The position numbers and the translations under genes are program-made. Of a stretch of 64,000 bases of DNA, positions 37,476-48,100 are shown piece after piece. The notes below the pieces were generated by a model. That model saw only the letters and a program-made list of their open reading frames with translations. It ran no database searches and was not told the DNA's origin. The DNA comes from Bagarius yarrelli. Lineage: Eukaryota > Chordata > Actinopteri > Siluriformes > Sisoridae. Within the stretch, counting starts at the first letter, position 1. Every line of letters begins with the position of its first letter. The DNA lies in the NCBI GenBank assembly GCA_005784505.1, contig VCAZ01000025.1, positions 5,706,501 to 5,770,500 on the forward strand, written 5' to 3'.

Positions 37476-37857
37476 ATTTTAAAGGCAACTCAGAAGCCAT
37501 ATCGATCTTTCTAGATCATAAAAGTGCAAACAGAAACATTCATTGTGGAAATTTTGAGCTGTATGTCAGGTTAATGTCCATTTCCACAAACTGAGGCTGA
37601 ACGTTAGATGCATGTGGCACACAAGGTTCAGTGTCGTTATCTAATTAGGTAGATTTTCCTGGATGTTCAGGAGACGTGTGTATCATGTTTTATTTATGGT
37701 CTGCCTGGAAACAAAGCCATGGTGACCCTCTACGTCCCTCATGGAAGAAGAAAGCTGGTCACTTATTTAGATCAGTTAACGCCGGTTTTTCCAAATGATG
37801 TTGCAAATAAAGTTCATGGTCATCTCATTCATTCGTTACTGGCTGGTCTGTTTTTGT

Positions 37858-38012
37858 GGAGGAAGCGGTAGTTTAGTGGTTAGGGTATTTGCCTGGACGT
37901 ATTTTCATGACGTCCAAGCTGCCACTGCATCTCTGGACCTTTGATTAATGCCCTTAAGGGCCAACTGCTCAGGTGGATAGGAAGTCGCTAAATGCTGGAA
38001 TTGTAAATGTAG
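37858..38012 (+). mobile_element. SINE-1 copy, diverged
   Basis: Head gcggtagtttagtggttagg; body ccaagctgccactgc and ccttaagggccaactgctca; the tail is reduced to gaagtcgctaaatgctgg, so the hairpin is lost. Confidence 0.78.
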
Positions 38013-38154
38013 GAACAATAACAATATTTGTTTGCCCCAGAACCATCAATGGGCAAAACAAGCTGTGATTGGTTGCTTTACATGTCAGTCAAATGCCATC
38101 TTGGCTAATAGCTAGTTACTTAACACTTCTAAGTTGGATAAAAAAATGAAAAAA

Positions 38155-38200
38155 AATGGAAGCTGTTTTGGATAAAGTCGCCTGCCAAATGTCAGCCATG
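38155..38200 (+). mobile_element. SINE-1 tail fragment
   Basis: ttttggataaagtcgcctgc then caaatgtcagcc is a shuffled remnant of the L2-type tail module only. Confidence 0.55.
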
Positions 38201-38249
38201 TAAATCACATTCATTTGGAACATCATTTGGAAAGCCCATCATTTATATA

Positions 38250-38420
38250 ATCCTTTTTCTTGGCAGATGCCTTTTTCTCACATTTTTCTTATCCAAATAA
38301 GCAGTTGGGGGTTAAGGGCCTTGTTCAGGGGCCCAGCAGTGGCAGATTGGTGATTCTCACATATGAACTAAGCTTTTTTAGTTTTCCAACACCTCAACGA
38401 CTGAGCTACCACTTGCCTGA
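38250..38420 (-). mobile_element. SINE-1 copy about 300 bases upstream of exon 2
   Basis: Tail remnant ttggcagatgcctttttctc, then gcagttgggggttaagggcc, aggggcccagcagtggcaga and caacacctcaacgactgagc. It is antisense to the gene and is the repeat closest upstream of the exon 2 acceptor. Confidence 0.82.
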
Positions 38421-38727
38421 CAGCTTTGTTTACAGGTTACATTTGACACACACTTCTGGAAATCTGGTAGCAGCCAACCAATCAGAGTGACTTTCAAAAT
38501 CCTAAACGTTTTAAGTTTTTGCCTGAAAATATGACATTTGTTTGTAGGTGTAAAATCTGGGGGTGAGACTACAGATTGATTCTTTTACCCCAACATTGTC
38601 TCGACTTTATGATTTGTTTGCATTTGATGGCAAATTAAAAGCAATTAAAAGCAAACAAATTTTTTATATCGATCTTTAATTTTGGTTGTTTTTTTTTAAA
38701 TTAGCTAATTATTTGCTTGTTTTGCAG

Positions 38728-39003
38728 GAAGTCTGACACTGGCACAGCTGGGTGTGTGTGATTCTCAGCAGCAGCAAAGTGTGTACTGTTCAGACCTGGG
38801 CCTGATGCAGCAGGGATACTCTCTGAGCGCCGGGTACGATGCAGACTCTGATCCAGAAGGACTCATGACACCAGAGAGTGCCGTCCAGCTGTGGAGAGGT
38901 CAGGGCCTAAAGTCACACCACAGCTCAGGTTTGTCCAGTCCTGACCAGTCAGCACTCACCCTCACCGACTCGGAAAACGAACACAAGACCGACGACGAAG
39001 CAG
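38728..39003 (+). CDS. tenm2: Teneurin-2-like, second coding exon (cytoplasmic domain)
   Basis: A 276-base exon, phase 1 at both ends, bounded by a TTTTGCAG acceptor and a CAG-GTAGGA donor. Joined to the first exon it reads [14 protein letters not shown], then [40 protein letters not shown] and [18 protein letters not shown]. These blocks match the teneurin intracellular domain in order; YCSD, GYSLS, DADSD, SGLSS and LTLTDS are nearer teneurin-2 than its paralogues. The serine- and acid-rich stretch is typical of this signalling part of the protein, which in the family can be released towards the nucleus. A QQQQ run near the start and RGQG in place of the usual GRG-type turn after LW are local differences. 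The next exon (proline-rich in teneurin-2) is not in the window. An in-frame read-through into the intron after 39003 is not coding. Confidence 0.93.
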
Positions 39004-39041
39004 GTAGGACAATAAAACAGGGGGCAAGAACTGTGGGAATT

Positions 39042-39088
39042 AAGAGAGAGAGAGAGAGAGAGAGAGAAAGAGTGTGTGTGTGTGTGTA
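39042..39088. repeat. (AG)n-(TG)n microsatellite just after exon 2
   Basis: AG run followed by TG run, beginning about 40 bases past the exon 2 donor. Confidence 0.92.
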
Positions 39089-39203
39089 AAGTGTGAAGCA
39101 ATTAAATGAATGTGTGTAAAGCTGAAAATTTTTGTTAGATGTTTTTAAAGGTGTATAGAAAGTCAAAGGAATGGATTGGATTTTTTAAAAGGAAAAAATA
39201 CCT

Positions 39204-39204
39204 G

Positions 39205-39237
<33 letters not shown>

Positions 39238-39605
39238 CGAGGTTAATGAGGATGAGGATGATGACGATAACGACGTGGGTGAGGATGGTGATGATGATTT
39301 TGGTGACATTGATGATGGTGATAATGATGCTGATGATGAGGATGATAAGATTGATGATGATGATGTTGACGTTGATTATGAGTTGGAGGAGGATGAGGCT
39401 TACGATGGCAGTGATGAAGATGTTGATATGCTGCTGATAATCAGAATAATAAATAATGTTGATGATAAATGTTGATGGTGACGATGACAAAGCTGTTGAT
39501 AATGACATGATGATGATGAGGATGATGAAAATACTGCTAGTAATAGCAGTGATTGTGATGATGGGTTGACGATAATGATGATGAAGATGGAGATGATGAT
39601 GCTGA
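39204..39605. repeat. (GAT)n-rich trinucleotide array
   Basis: Perfect GAT units at 39206-39236, then about 370 bases of drifted GAT/GAC/GAG words. It can be read as a poly-Asp frame, but there is no splice acceptor and no family match, so it is not coding. Confidence 0.93.
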
Positions 39606-39819
39606 TAATGATAACTTAGTGTAGGAAATCCAAACCCACCCTGATCAGTTCTTTATTTATTATTGATGATGGCTAAATGTCTTCGCATGCCTTGCTGTGG
39701 ACCTCCGTCAGAAAAAGTTGTAGTTGTGTAATATTTTTTCCGATTTGTGGCGTATACAAGCTTGTCTTTAAATCCAAACTAGCTATTTACGTTTTTCACA
39801 ATTTTGTGAACACTTTGCA

Positions 39820-40125
39820 GGCAGAACAGTGGCTTAGTGGTTAGCACTGTTGCCCCAAAGCAAGAAGATCTCCGTGTTTGCGTGTGTTTACTCCGGGTTC
39901 TCCGGTTTCCTCCCACAGTCCAAAAACATGTATGTTAGATTGATTGGTGATTCTAAATTGTCCATAGTAGTGAGTGTGAGTGTGTGTGTGGCCCTGTGAT
40001 GGACTGGCGACCTGTCCAGGGTGTCCCCGTCCTGCCTTTCGCCTTTTCAGAGACGTCTAGGAGAGACTCCAGCAGATCCCTGTGACCCCGAATTATAGAA
40101 TAAGCGAGTATAGAAGAATGAATGA
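39820..40125 (+). mobile_element. SINE-2 copy
   Basis: Head gtggcttagtggttagcact and gttgccccaaagcaagaaga, retaining a better A-box region than the 28066 copy but missing about 60 bases around the B box. Body and 3' end are as in the reference; tail gaatgaatga. Confidence 0.88.
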
Positions 40126-40129
40126 ACAC

Positions 40130-40925
40130 TTTGCACTTAAGTTTCGGCAACAAGCGAGTATTAATAGATAATATCAATAATATAGATATATCAATTCTGT
40201 CTTTCAGTTACTACAACCTACTGAAAGATTTCTATCCTTCAGCATTTTTGTCGACTGCAACATTTATGTGTAAAGTTGTATTTAAGTCAAACTTTTAGAT
40301 GTACTTTCTACCTTAAAGTTCTGTAATTTCTACCTTAAATTAACTCATTCATACTTTCGCTCACAGACACGATTCTCCCAACTGACTCAGTTCATCAGTT
40401 GACTCACTGGATCTTTTTATCATTCCATTCCATGATTCTTGTTCAGGCTTAAATCTGATGCAATGATGTACCAACATATTGACACTGTAAACAAGAAGGA
40501 CATTTTTTCGCTAATGAAGCCTTTATGACAGAGGACAAGACTTTGTATTTCCTTCGATTGCAAAATAAACATTTACACCAGAACGTATTCTTTTAAAAGC
40601 AGATGGTCATCCGAATTAAAGTGGGTGTTTTCTCATTTTTACGGCTTTTATAAAACAAAAATGAGCGATAATTGCTAGCTATTTGTACGTCACTCAAACT
40701 GGCGGACGAAATTTGTATGCTTGTCAAAAAATGTTGAGCATCAATCAAAGTCGTAGGCATCAGTTGTAAGAATGAATCAGTGAATCAATTCATTCAATTC
40801 ATATTTGCTGTGTCCGAAATCACATACCACTTAAATACTAATATTTCGTGATGGTTAAAAAAAGTACATTTTATATAGGGATGTTCAATATTGGAAAAAA
40901 CTGACATTGTGATAGTTTGTTATTC
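40130..40925. other. No gene seen
   Basis: AT-rich unassigned DNA; the words gggatgttcaatattgg and ctgcgatatatattgcaatc at 40879-40945 recall a common fish repeat of unknown type. Confidence 0.4.
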
Positions 40926-40949
40926 TGCGATATATATTGCAATCTTAGG

Positions 40950-41065
40950 GTCAGAGCCCAGAGTCGGTGGCCCGATGCCATAACAGTGGCAGTTTGGCGT
41001 TGGTGGTGCTTGAACTTTGATCATCAAATCAACAACCCAAAACCATTTTTTCAGCGGTTGGCAAC
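40950..41065 (-). mobile_element. SINE fragment, probably SINE-3
   Basis: Contains ggtcagagcccagagtcggt, then agtggcagtttgg and tggtggtgcttgaac, in the order expected for a minus-strand SINE-3 body and B-box side, much diverged. Confidence 0.45.
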
Positions 41066-41130
41066 CAGTTCAGTGGCAACGATTGGGGCAGTAGTGACTC
41101 AAATGTGTGTTAAGGTGCTAAGTTAATCAA

Positions 41131-41562
41131 GCACCTATTAATGGGTTTTCAGTTAGAACTAGATTGGGAGACACCAGTTCACTTGGTCTTCCCCCACTCC
41201 GTCTTCATCTGAAATTATTTATTAAAAGTCCAGGAAGACCAGGGTTCCGCAGCAAGTGGTGGGTCCTTAAGCAAGTCCTTGAACCCTTTCTGCTCCAGGG
41301 GGCGCTGTATCATAGCTGACCCTGCGCTCTGACCCCAAACTTTCTAGGATGGGATATGCGAAGATGGAGTTTATGTGACAACAAAGAACATTTATAGTTT
41401 AAATTCTCTTTAAAATTTCTTTCTAAGAATTGTTTTCAAACTATCCCTGTTCTCCACCCACTGCTGGAACATACCATCTCAGATGAGGACGGAGTGGGGG
41501 AAGACCAAGTGAACTGATGTCTCCCAGTCTAGTTCTGATTGACTGAAAACTCATTAATATGG
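41131..41562. mobile_element. Large foldback element with a SINE-3 between its arms
   Basis: Left arm 41131-41214 (attaatgggttttcagtt, agaactagattgggagacac, cttcccccactccgtc) is repeated in reverse complement at 41474-41562 with about 90% identity by eye. The 260-base centre holds a SINE-3 (41230-41392). The arm sequence is the same as the unique centre of the 14470-14752 element, so here that centre has become an inverted arm. Confidence 0.75.
41230..41392 (+). mobile_element. SINE-3 copy nested in the foldback
   Basis: B-box side gaagaccagggttccgc, then tgctccagggggcgctgtat, catagctgaccctgcgctct and tail ttatgtgacaacaaagaac. The A box is missing. Confidence 0.75.
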
Positions 41563-42067
41563 GTTGCCTATCCCTGCTTTTGAACCACTAATGAACCCAA
41601 CACACACTTTCACACACGCATTTACAGATATTTATTCGTTTTTTAGTGTAGAAACAGAATCTCCCTACTTTTTCAGTCTGTATCTATTTACAAAATCAAT
41701 CCTTACATTCTGAATAATCGATGGACTGAAGTGCTGCCTATTAAAGTAGGAAGATTACACAGTTCTAGCAGGTCATATTTTGCTCTCCCTTTAAATAAGC
41801 TTTTGTTGTTGTGTTTTTTTTTTGTTTTTTTGTTTTTTTTTATCCCACGCATCTCTTGCCTAGCTTCACACGGTCAGTAATAACATGATGTGTGTTAGTG
41901 TCTGGATTTCTAAGAACCTGGTCCTTTCTGTAGGTGGAGTTTTTTAGTTTTAGTTAACGATAAAGAAAACTGACCCATCAATCCTCCTTAACCACCTCCA
42001 CCACCACCAACCCACCCAGCCCCTCTCACCCGTCTTTGTGTGTCTGTTTAGGAGGTCATTAAATTCC

Positions 42068-42091
42068 TTGAACAAAAAAAAAAAAAAATCT
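42068..42091. repeat. A-rich run
   Basis: A run of about 15 A after ccttgaac. Confidence 0.7.
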
Positions 42092-42159
42092 AAAATGATT
42101 TTCATTGATGGACATTTAATCGCTTTTCTCGTCCACCCGACTGTTTTTGAGGTTCTGTC

Positions 42160-42465
42160 TGGCTGCCCAGGTGTTTGATTTGTCTTCTCTTTAAAGGGAT
42201 TCCCTACGTGTGTGTCACAGTGTGTGTGTATTTATATAGATTTCTTTAAATGTGAGCGCAGTACGAGACTAGCCTTTAATGCATCCTCACCATGGGAACT
42301 AATTAATAAGGACATTGAAGCAAGAACGTTTTGATCAGTGGAACGCTGTGAGACTAGCCGCAGTGACTTTTCCCAGAGTTTAGTGTGTGTGTGTGCGCGT
42401 GTGTGTCTAACCATTCATTCCTTGTGCACTCTAACTTTATTCTTTAATAAGTTTTATATAATATT
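42160..42465. other. No gene seen
   Basis: Mixed-composition DNA with two TG runs (42209-42229 and 42380-42408). It might include regulatory sequence, but nothing specific was recognised. Confidence 0.35.
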
Positions 42466-42550
42466 TTTTGGGGCATTTGCCTTTATTAAACTGATAGGAC
42501 AGAGATGAAATGGGGGAGATAGAGGGGGGGGGGTCGGAATCGGACCAACA
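42466..42550. repeat. Fish interspersed repeat of the 'ttttggggcattt' type, second copy
   Basis: tttttggggcatttgccttt, attaaactgataggacagag and a G-rich end; shares its opening with 5527-5690. Confidence 0.6.
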
Positions 42551-42607
42551 GCACATGTGGGTGCTGTTTTCTTAATCAACCAACCAACCAATCACACTTA
42601 ATTATTT

Positions 42608-42735
42608 TTAAATCTGGGCAGTTAAGGGTTTCCTGGCTTGGCCCAGGTGGCACTAGTGGTAGATTCTTGGTCCTGAGAATCTAACCTTGGATTAGTATTC
42701 CAATACCCTAACTACCGAGCTACCACTGAGCAACA
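42608..42735 (-). mobile_element. SINE-1 copy, diverged and tailless
   Basis: gggcagttaagggtttcctg, gcccaggtggcactagtggt, gaatctaaccttgga and accctaactaccgagctacc follow the SINE-1 order on the minus strand. Confidence 0.7.
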
Positions 42736-42959
42736 TTCCACATGTGGTCTGACGAATCTGTTGCGGTTTGATAAGGATGCATGCTCTTTAGAACTCCAGT
42801 GTAGCTGTGTTTATTATTCACACACTTTCATATTGGCCATTCGTTCAGTGCTAGAGACAGAACCGGAGTTATTATACATGTTGCACACTTTGGACTTCAT
42901 TAAAATAAACTCTAAAATGTTGCTAAGCCCAAGCGCAGGGTTCAGATAGGAACAATCTG

Positions 42960-43240
42960 AAATTAATGGAACGCTAGTCAGCGACTGCACGGAGGACGAG
43001 TCATGGTGGTTGCAGTGCGGATTAGAGACGCAGACGCTTGTGAAGTCAGACGATGATGAAACTGGGAAAAATAATGAGTCCTGTTTCGGGCTCTCGGAGG
43101 AGATGCACAGTACGGTAGCACAAAGCCGCAGCTTTCTGAACCACCAGTTTGGCAGGACTTAATGAGGCTGACGCGGCTTTGATGACTCGAGCATCAAAAG
43201 CATGAACAGGTCTGTGCAGGGAGACGAATCGGCATCATTT
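42960..43240. other. No gene seen; repeat-free, relatively GC-balanced block
   Basis: Contains cgactgcacggaggacgagt and gctgacgcggctttgatgac. It looks unique and could be conserved noncoding sequence, but shows no coding frame. Confidence 0.3.
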
Positions 43241-43409
43241 TTTTAATGGAATATTCTGGAATATATATAACATTCCTGATTGATACCCCAGGTTGCCCCA
43301 GACAGCCAACCAAAAATATGACCAATATTACCAATTTCCAACTCAGTAATCATATAAAGACAATCAAAACATTTTAAGGAAAATGAAGTAAAATAAGAAA
43401 ATAACTAGA

Positions 43410-43535
43410 TTCGGGCAGCTTTTGAGCCTTGGTTGAAGGCTTTGCTCGGGGGCCCAGTGGTGGTGGCCTGGTAGGGCTGGGAATTGAACCCACAATCTTT
43501 AGGTTGGTAGTCCAACACCATAACCCTGAGTACAA
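43410..43535 (-). mobile_element. SINE-1 copy, tailless
   Basis: ggctttgctcgggggcccag, ctgggaattgaacccacaat (good B-box complement) and gtccaacaccataaccctga. Confidence 0.82.
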
Positions 43536-43732
43536 TACCATTGTTCTCTGTATTTCCAATTCTCATTTCTATAAGCTGTCACTGTTCACACTTGTTTGTT
43601 CTACTTACCACACTTACCATCTTTCACATACATGAGCACCCAGAGGCTGACGATTGGCTAGTGTTGATGTGATTGACAGGAGGGGTATGCCCCACCCATT
43701 AACAGAACACACTAAATTACCTTTGAATTTTC

Positions 43733-43878
43733 GGGATTTGGCGGACTACTTAAATTTATTTCTTTTATAAAACTAAGCAAATTAAGGGCTTTGCTCAGAC
43801 ACCCAACAACTTGATTGTGTTGGGAATCAAACCCATAGTCTTCCATTTAGCAGTCCAACTCCTTAACCAACCGTCCTG
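43733..43878 (-). mobile_element. SINE-1 copy
   Basis: Tail reduced to gatttggcggacta; body aattaagggctttgctcaga; B-box side gttgggaatcaaacccatag; head ccaactccttaaccaacc. Confidence 0.8.
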
Positions 43879-43889
43879 AAGAGGTCTTT

Positions 43890-45015
43890 TAAAAAAATCA
43901 GTGAAAAATGTTATAATTAAAAATAAAAATAATTTGACCTCTTTGTTATTTTATTTTAAAGTATTATTTGTTGATTTTATTTATAAATGCTAACAATCGA
44001 AAAGTTCTGTCTGTAATAAATGTAGAAAAGTACTTCTTGATAGATGGGCAACAAGACACTGGTGGTGCTTTTGGCCTTTGCTTCAATTGTTAACTGTCTG
44101 CGATGTCAGAACTCATGCAGAACGATTTCCACAGCATTTCATCAGACCTAAAATGGAAACGAGGGCGGAACCCCAACCCTGGTTCTGGATGATCTCCGGC
44201 AATGTCTCACTGCCATTCCTTGTGTGTGTGTGTAAGTCTCCAGCAGCATGGCTAACTTGTAGGCGGATCTGTCCATGTGTGACAGCACTAATGAACGTAC
44301 TAATGGTACCTGTTGCGCACTGTTCTTATGTCTCTCTTTCCTCTTTATTCACCGATTGTTTACAATCCATTAACGTTCACTTCCTGCTCGAAACGCCGCA
44401 CACGGTCCCGAGCCATTTCGCCGGTTCCTGACGAGCGCAAGAAGCAGGGACAGCGGTGGGTGTTTATTTAACGTGTCGAAGGCGGCCACAAAGAAAAATA
44501 AGGTAATTGGAAATTGATTTGACCGTAATGACTTTTCATATGTTTCCTGCAGACTGCTGATGCATACTGATGAAGCTGTGAGATGGCAATTTGCCACTTA
44601 ATGAGGTCTGCCCCTGTCCTTTGCGCAAGACAAACCATCCATGGATAATGGGAGAGGATAAAAGGACTGCGCTTCAGTCTGAAAAAAAAAAAAAAACATA
44701 CTCGAAATATAAAATCAGAGTAAAAGCTTTCTTTCCCTGATTTGTGGTTTGATCTGTTGTTGGTTTGTTACTTCAAATGCACATCATCAGGTAACCGCAT
44801 GGTCAGTTCAACCTCTTACGCGACAGACACTGTTCTTACACTTGTTTAACACAGGGTGCATAGACAGATGTGGCCGTTAAGAATGCCACCTGCTGGTTAG
44901 GTACTTCATGCGCAAGGAAAATTTATGTCCATGCCGTGATTTGCTGAGACACACTGCAGCAGATCACGAGATCCGGTTTGCTGTGACCTGCATTCTCAGT
45001 GGGTCATATCTGTAG
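43890..45015. other. No gene confirmed
   Basis: A 117-codon open frame at 44078-44431 (+) has no recognisable domain, no clear splice context and a TG-encoded Val/Cys run, so it is treated as chance. The 44480-44690 block is listed separately. Confidence 0.4.
44480..44690. promoter_or_regulatory. Candidate conserved noncoding element in intron 2
   Basis: Repeat-free run with ataaggtaattggaaattg, gccacttaatgaggtc and ccatccatggataatggg, ending at an A-run. High density of AATTG/TAATG cores; texture judgement only. Confidence 0.25.
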
Positions 45016-45019
45016 ATTT

Positions 45020-45165
45020 GTAGACTTACATTCATCTCATTTATACAACTGAGCAATTAGGGGTAAAGGGCCCTGCTCAGGGGCCCAAAAGTGGTAGCTT
45101 GGTGGAGCTGGGAATCAAACCCATAATCTTTGAGTTGGTAGTCCAACACCATGAGCCACCATGCA
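45020..45165 (-). mobile_element. SINE-1 copy, truncated within the tail module
   Basis: Starts at gacttacattcatctcattt (hairpin cut away), then acaactgagcaattaggggt, aggggcccaaaagtggtagc, tgggaatcaaacccataatc and ccaacaccatgagccacc. Confidence 0.87.
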
Positions 45166-48100
45166 GATCGGATTCCAATTACAATAGGTTGGAAAGTCTA
45201 ATCCCAATTAAAATGCTCCATGTAAACACCTTAATCTGAATACAAAATGCCCCACCCTGTTTATATTTAATTAGGGTCCAGAGGGGTGGAATAAACCATT
45301 CCCGATTAACCTAAATGTCCTCCATGTAACGACTTCTTCCGAATACTTGGACTACCGTCATGTCACGCAAAAGTTTTCTTTTCAGTCACTAAATTTCAGT
45401 AGCACAACTCTCACAAGTCCTTATTACAGGCTTTTGCTCTTAGGAGGGGGGAGAGGCAGGAAGCGGTGGCTCGCAGTGAACCACAGCTAAACAATAGCCA
45501 AACTTAGCGCAGGCGTTTTTTTTATAAAAGATTTAAGCAATAGCGCATACTCACACCCTCGCATGCTTAAAAGCAACACAATGCTCATAACTAGCGTGAT
45601 TAAAATCTTTACAGGACGAAAAAAAAAACCAGGAAGTAATTAAATTCAAGTTCCAGTAAAAACGCCAGCTTGGAATAGACAACATCCCATGTCAATGTTT
45701 TTCAGCTGTACACACTGATTGTTTAAGGTGTATGACATCAACATATAAAGCAATTTTACACTATATAGTTGAAAATTATATATCGAAAGAATAGAAAACA
45801 CGGGCGGAGTTATACTAATACTAATACGGCCATGTGACATATCTAAATGCTCCGCATGGTAAGAAGAACTGTGTGAAATGTATTATTGTGTAGTCACGTG
45901 ACGCCACATGGAGTGACGTCAGCACTTACACAAAAAAGTTGCAGCAACATGGACAAATGACATCAAAACATTAACACAATGAAAAGGAATCCGTGACAAA
46001 TATTATATTGATGCCAATGACCGAAATAAATGACGGAAACCCGCTTTGATTGGCTTTGCTGGTTTTTCCACAGACACAGAGAAGGTTTGCACGGCTGGAA
46101 GTACACGTAACTCAGGCCGCGTTCGGTCCGGGTTCATTTGTATGCCGAAAATGCTTCAATTTCAGTTGTCTTGGGGAAAATTCATAAGGGAGGGCATTTG
46201 TATGCAAAGGTACTTGTGTACGTTGCCCCCGGATAACGTCATCCTTTATTTCTTACATACATATTCCATGACATTCATTCCTTCGCATGTCCGCACTTGT
46301 CAAGAATCTGGGGTCAGAGCACAAGGGTAGTTGTGATACAGCATTCCGGGAGCAGGCAGAATTAAGGACCTTACTCAAGCTTCTGACAGCAGCAGTACTG
46401 CAGCTCGAACCTTCATCCTTCTGATCAGTGACCTGCAGCCTGAATCACTGAGCCGTCACTGCTCAAGCTTTGTATTCAGACCGCAGACCACCAGCGCTGG
46501 ATGAGGAGACCTTTCGGATTTTACCTGGATTTGTTGCTTGCGGTTTCTTTACTAGTGTGTGCACCTGTTTCATATTATCGAAAGCTAGTTTATCTCATTT
46601 TTGTAAACCCTAATGAGCAGTTGATGGTTAAGGAGCCCTGCTCAGGTGCCCAGGAGTGGCATATTAGTGATGATGGGAATTGAGCCCACAATGTTCTGAT
46701 CAGCATATCGACGCTCTCACCACCGCTTTTATTTCCATATATACTCACATTACAGTTCATTGACATTTCTGAGACCTGGCAGACGTCCTTATGCAGAGTG
46801 AGCGTTAAGGGCCTCACCCAGGGGCCCAGCATTGAAAGCTTGGTAGTGCTGGAATTGAACCCACAATCTGTCAAAACCATAAACACATAATCAATAGATC
46901 TCTCACTATTTTTCTCTCTCAAACACACATACTACCACCATCTTTTTCCTCACACACACTTACATACATGCAAAAACTGTGTTTGTTTCATGTAATTGTT
47001 GTTGCTGTAATTTGTGTATGTTAATGTGCATGTGTGTGTATACGTCTTTGTATGAAATTGATGTGTGTGAATGGGGTGTGTTTTACTCATGTTTGTGTGT
47101 GTGTTTGTGTGTGTGTGCAAGTGTATAGAAGTGAGTGTGTTTATTTAATGTGTTTTAATACAGCTGAGCAGTTGGCCTTACTCAAAGGCCCAGCTTGGTG
47201 GTGCTGGGAATTGAACCCATGACCTTCCAATTACCTCAACCACTCAGCGACTACTTTTCCTGTCAGTTAATCATTTAATCTGTAAAAGCGTTTTAACTGC
47301 GACTGAAGCAGAGGAAATCTGTATTTATCTCATGGATTTTATTTAGTTAAACTTTATCCAACTTTAAATTCACGCTGCTGTGATGTCATATGTCACATGA
47401 CAATAGTAACAATGTCTTTGTTTGTTGATCTATTAGTCTGCCTGTCTGTGTCCCTGTTTGTCTATCTGTCAGTTTGTCTTTGTCTTGCTGTCTGTCTGTG
47501 TCTCTATGTGTCTGTCTGTCTGTTTGTCATTGTCTCTTTTTGTCTATCTATCATTCTGTCTCTTTGTCTTGCTGTCTGTCGGTCTGACTGTGTCTCTAGT
47601 ATATAGCTATCTAGCTATCTATCTGTGTGTCTGTGTGTCTGTCTATTTATCAGTTTGGCTGTTTGTCTTGCTGTCTGTGTCTCTGTCTGTCTGTCTGTGT
47701 GTATATATCTATCAGTTTGTATGTTTGTCTTGCTGTCTGTCTGTCTGTGTCTCCATTTGTCTATCTATCTATTTGTCTTTCAGTTTGGTGGTTTGTCTGT
47801 CTGTCTATCTGTCTGTCTGTGTCTCTGTTTGTCTACCTATCTGTTTATCTGTTTGTTTTGCTGTCTGTCTGTCTCTGTCTATCTTTCTGTCTGTCTTTCT
47901 CAGCCCAGTTAATACAAAACTAATCCTAAGCTCAGGGAGGAGATGATGGGAAGAGGGGTGTGTGTGTAAGGAATGACAGCGTGGCATTTCCCGCGCTTCA
48001 TCGCATTATTGAATTTTTACTTATGCATTCCGTATCGATTCTCCATCTTGGTTAAGGGCGAGTGTGTAAGTGCAGGGAGTCCAGGGGATTCTGGGTAAAC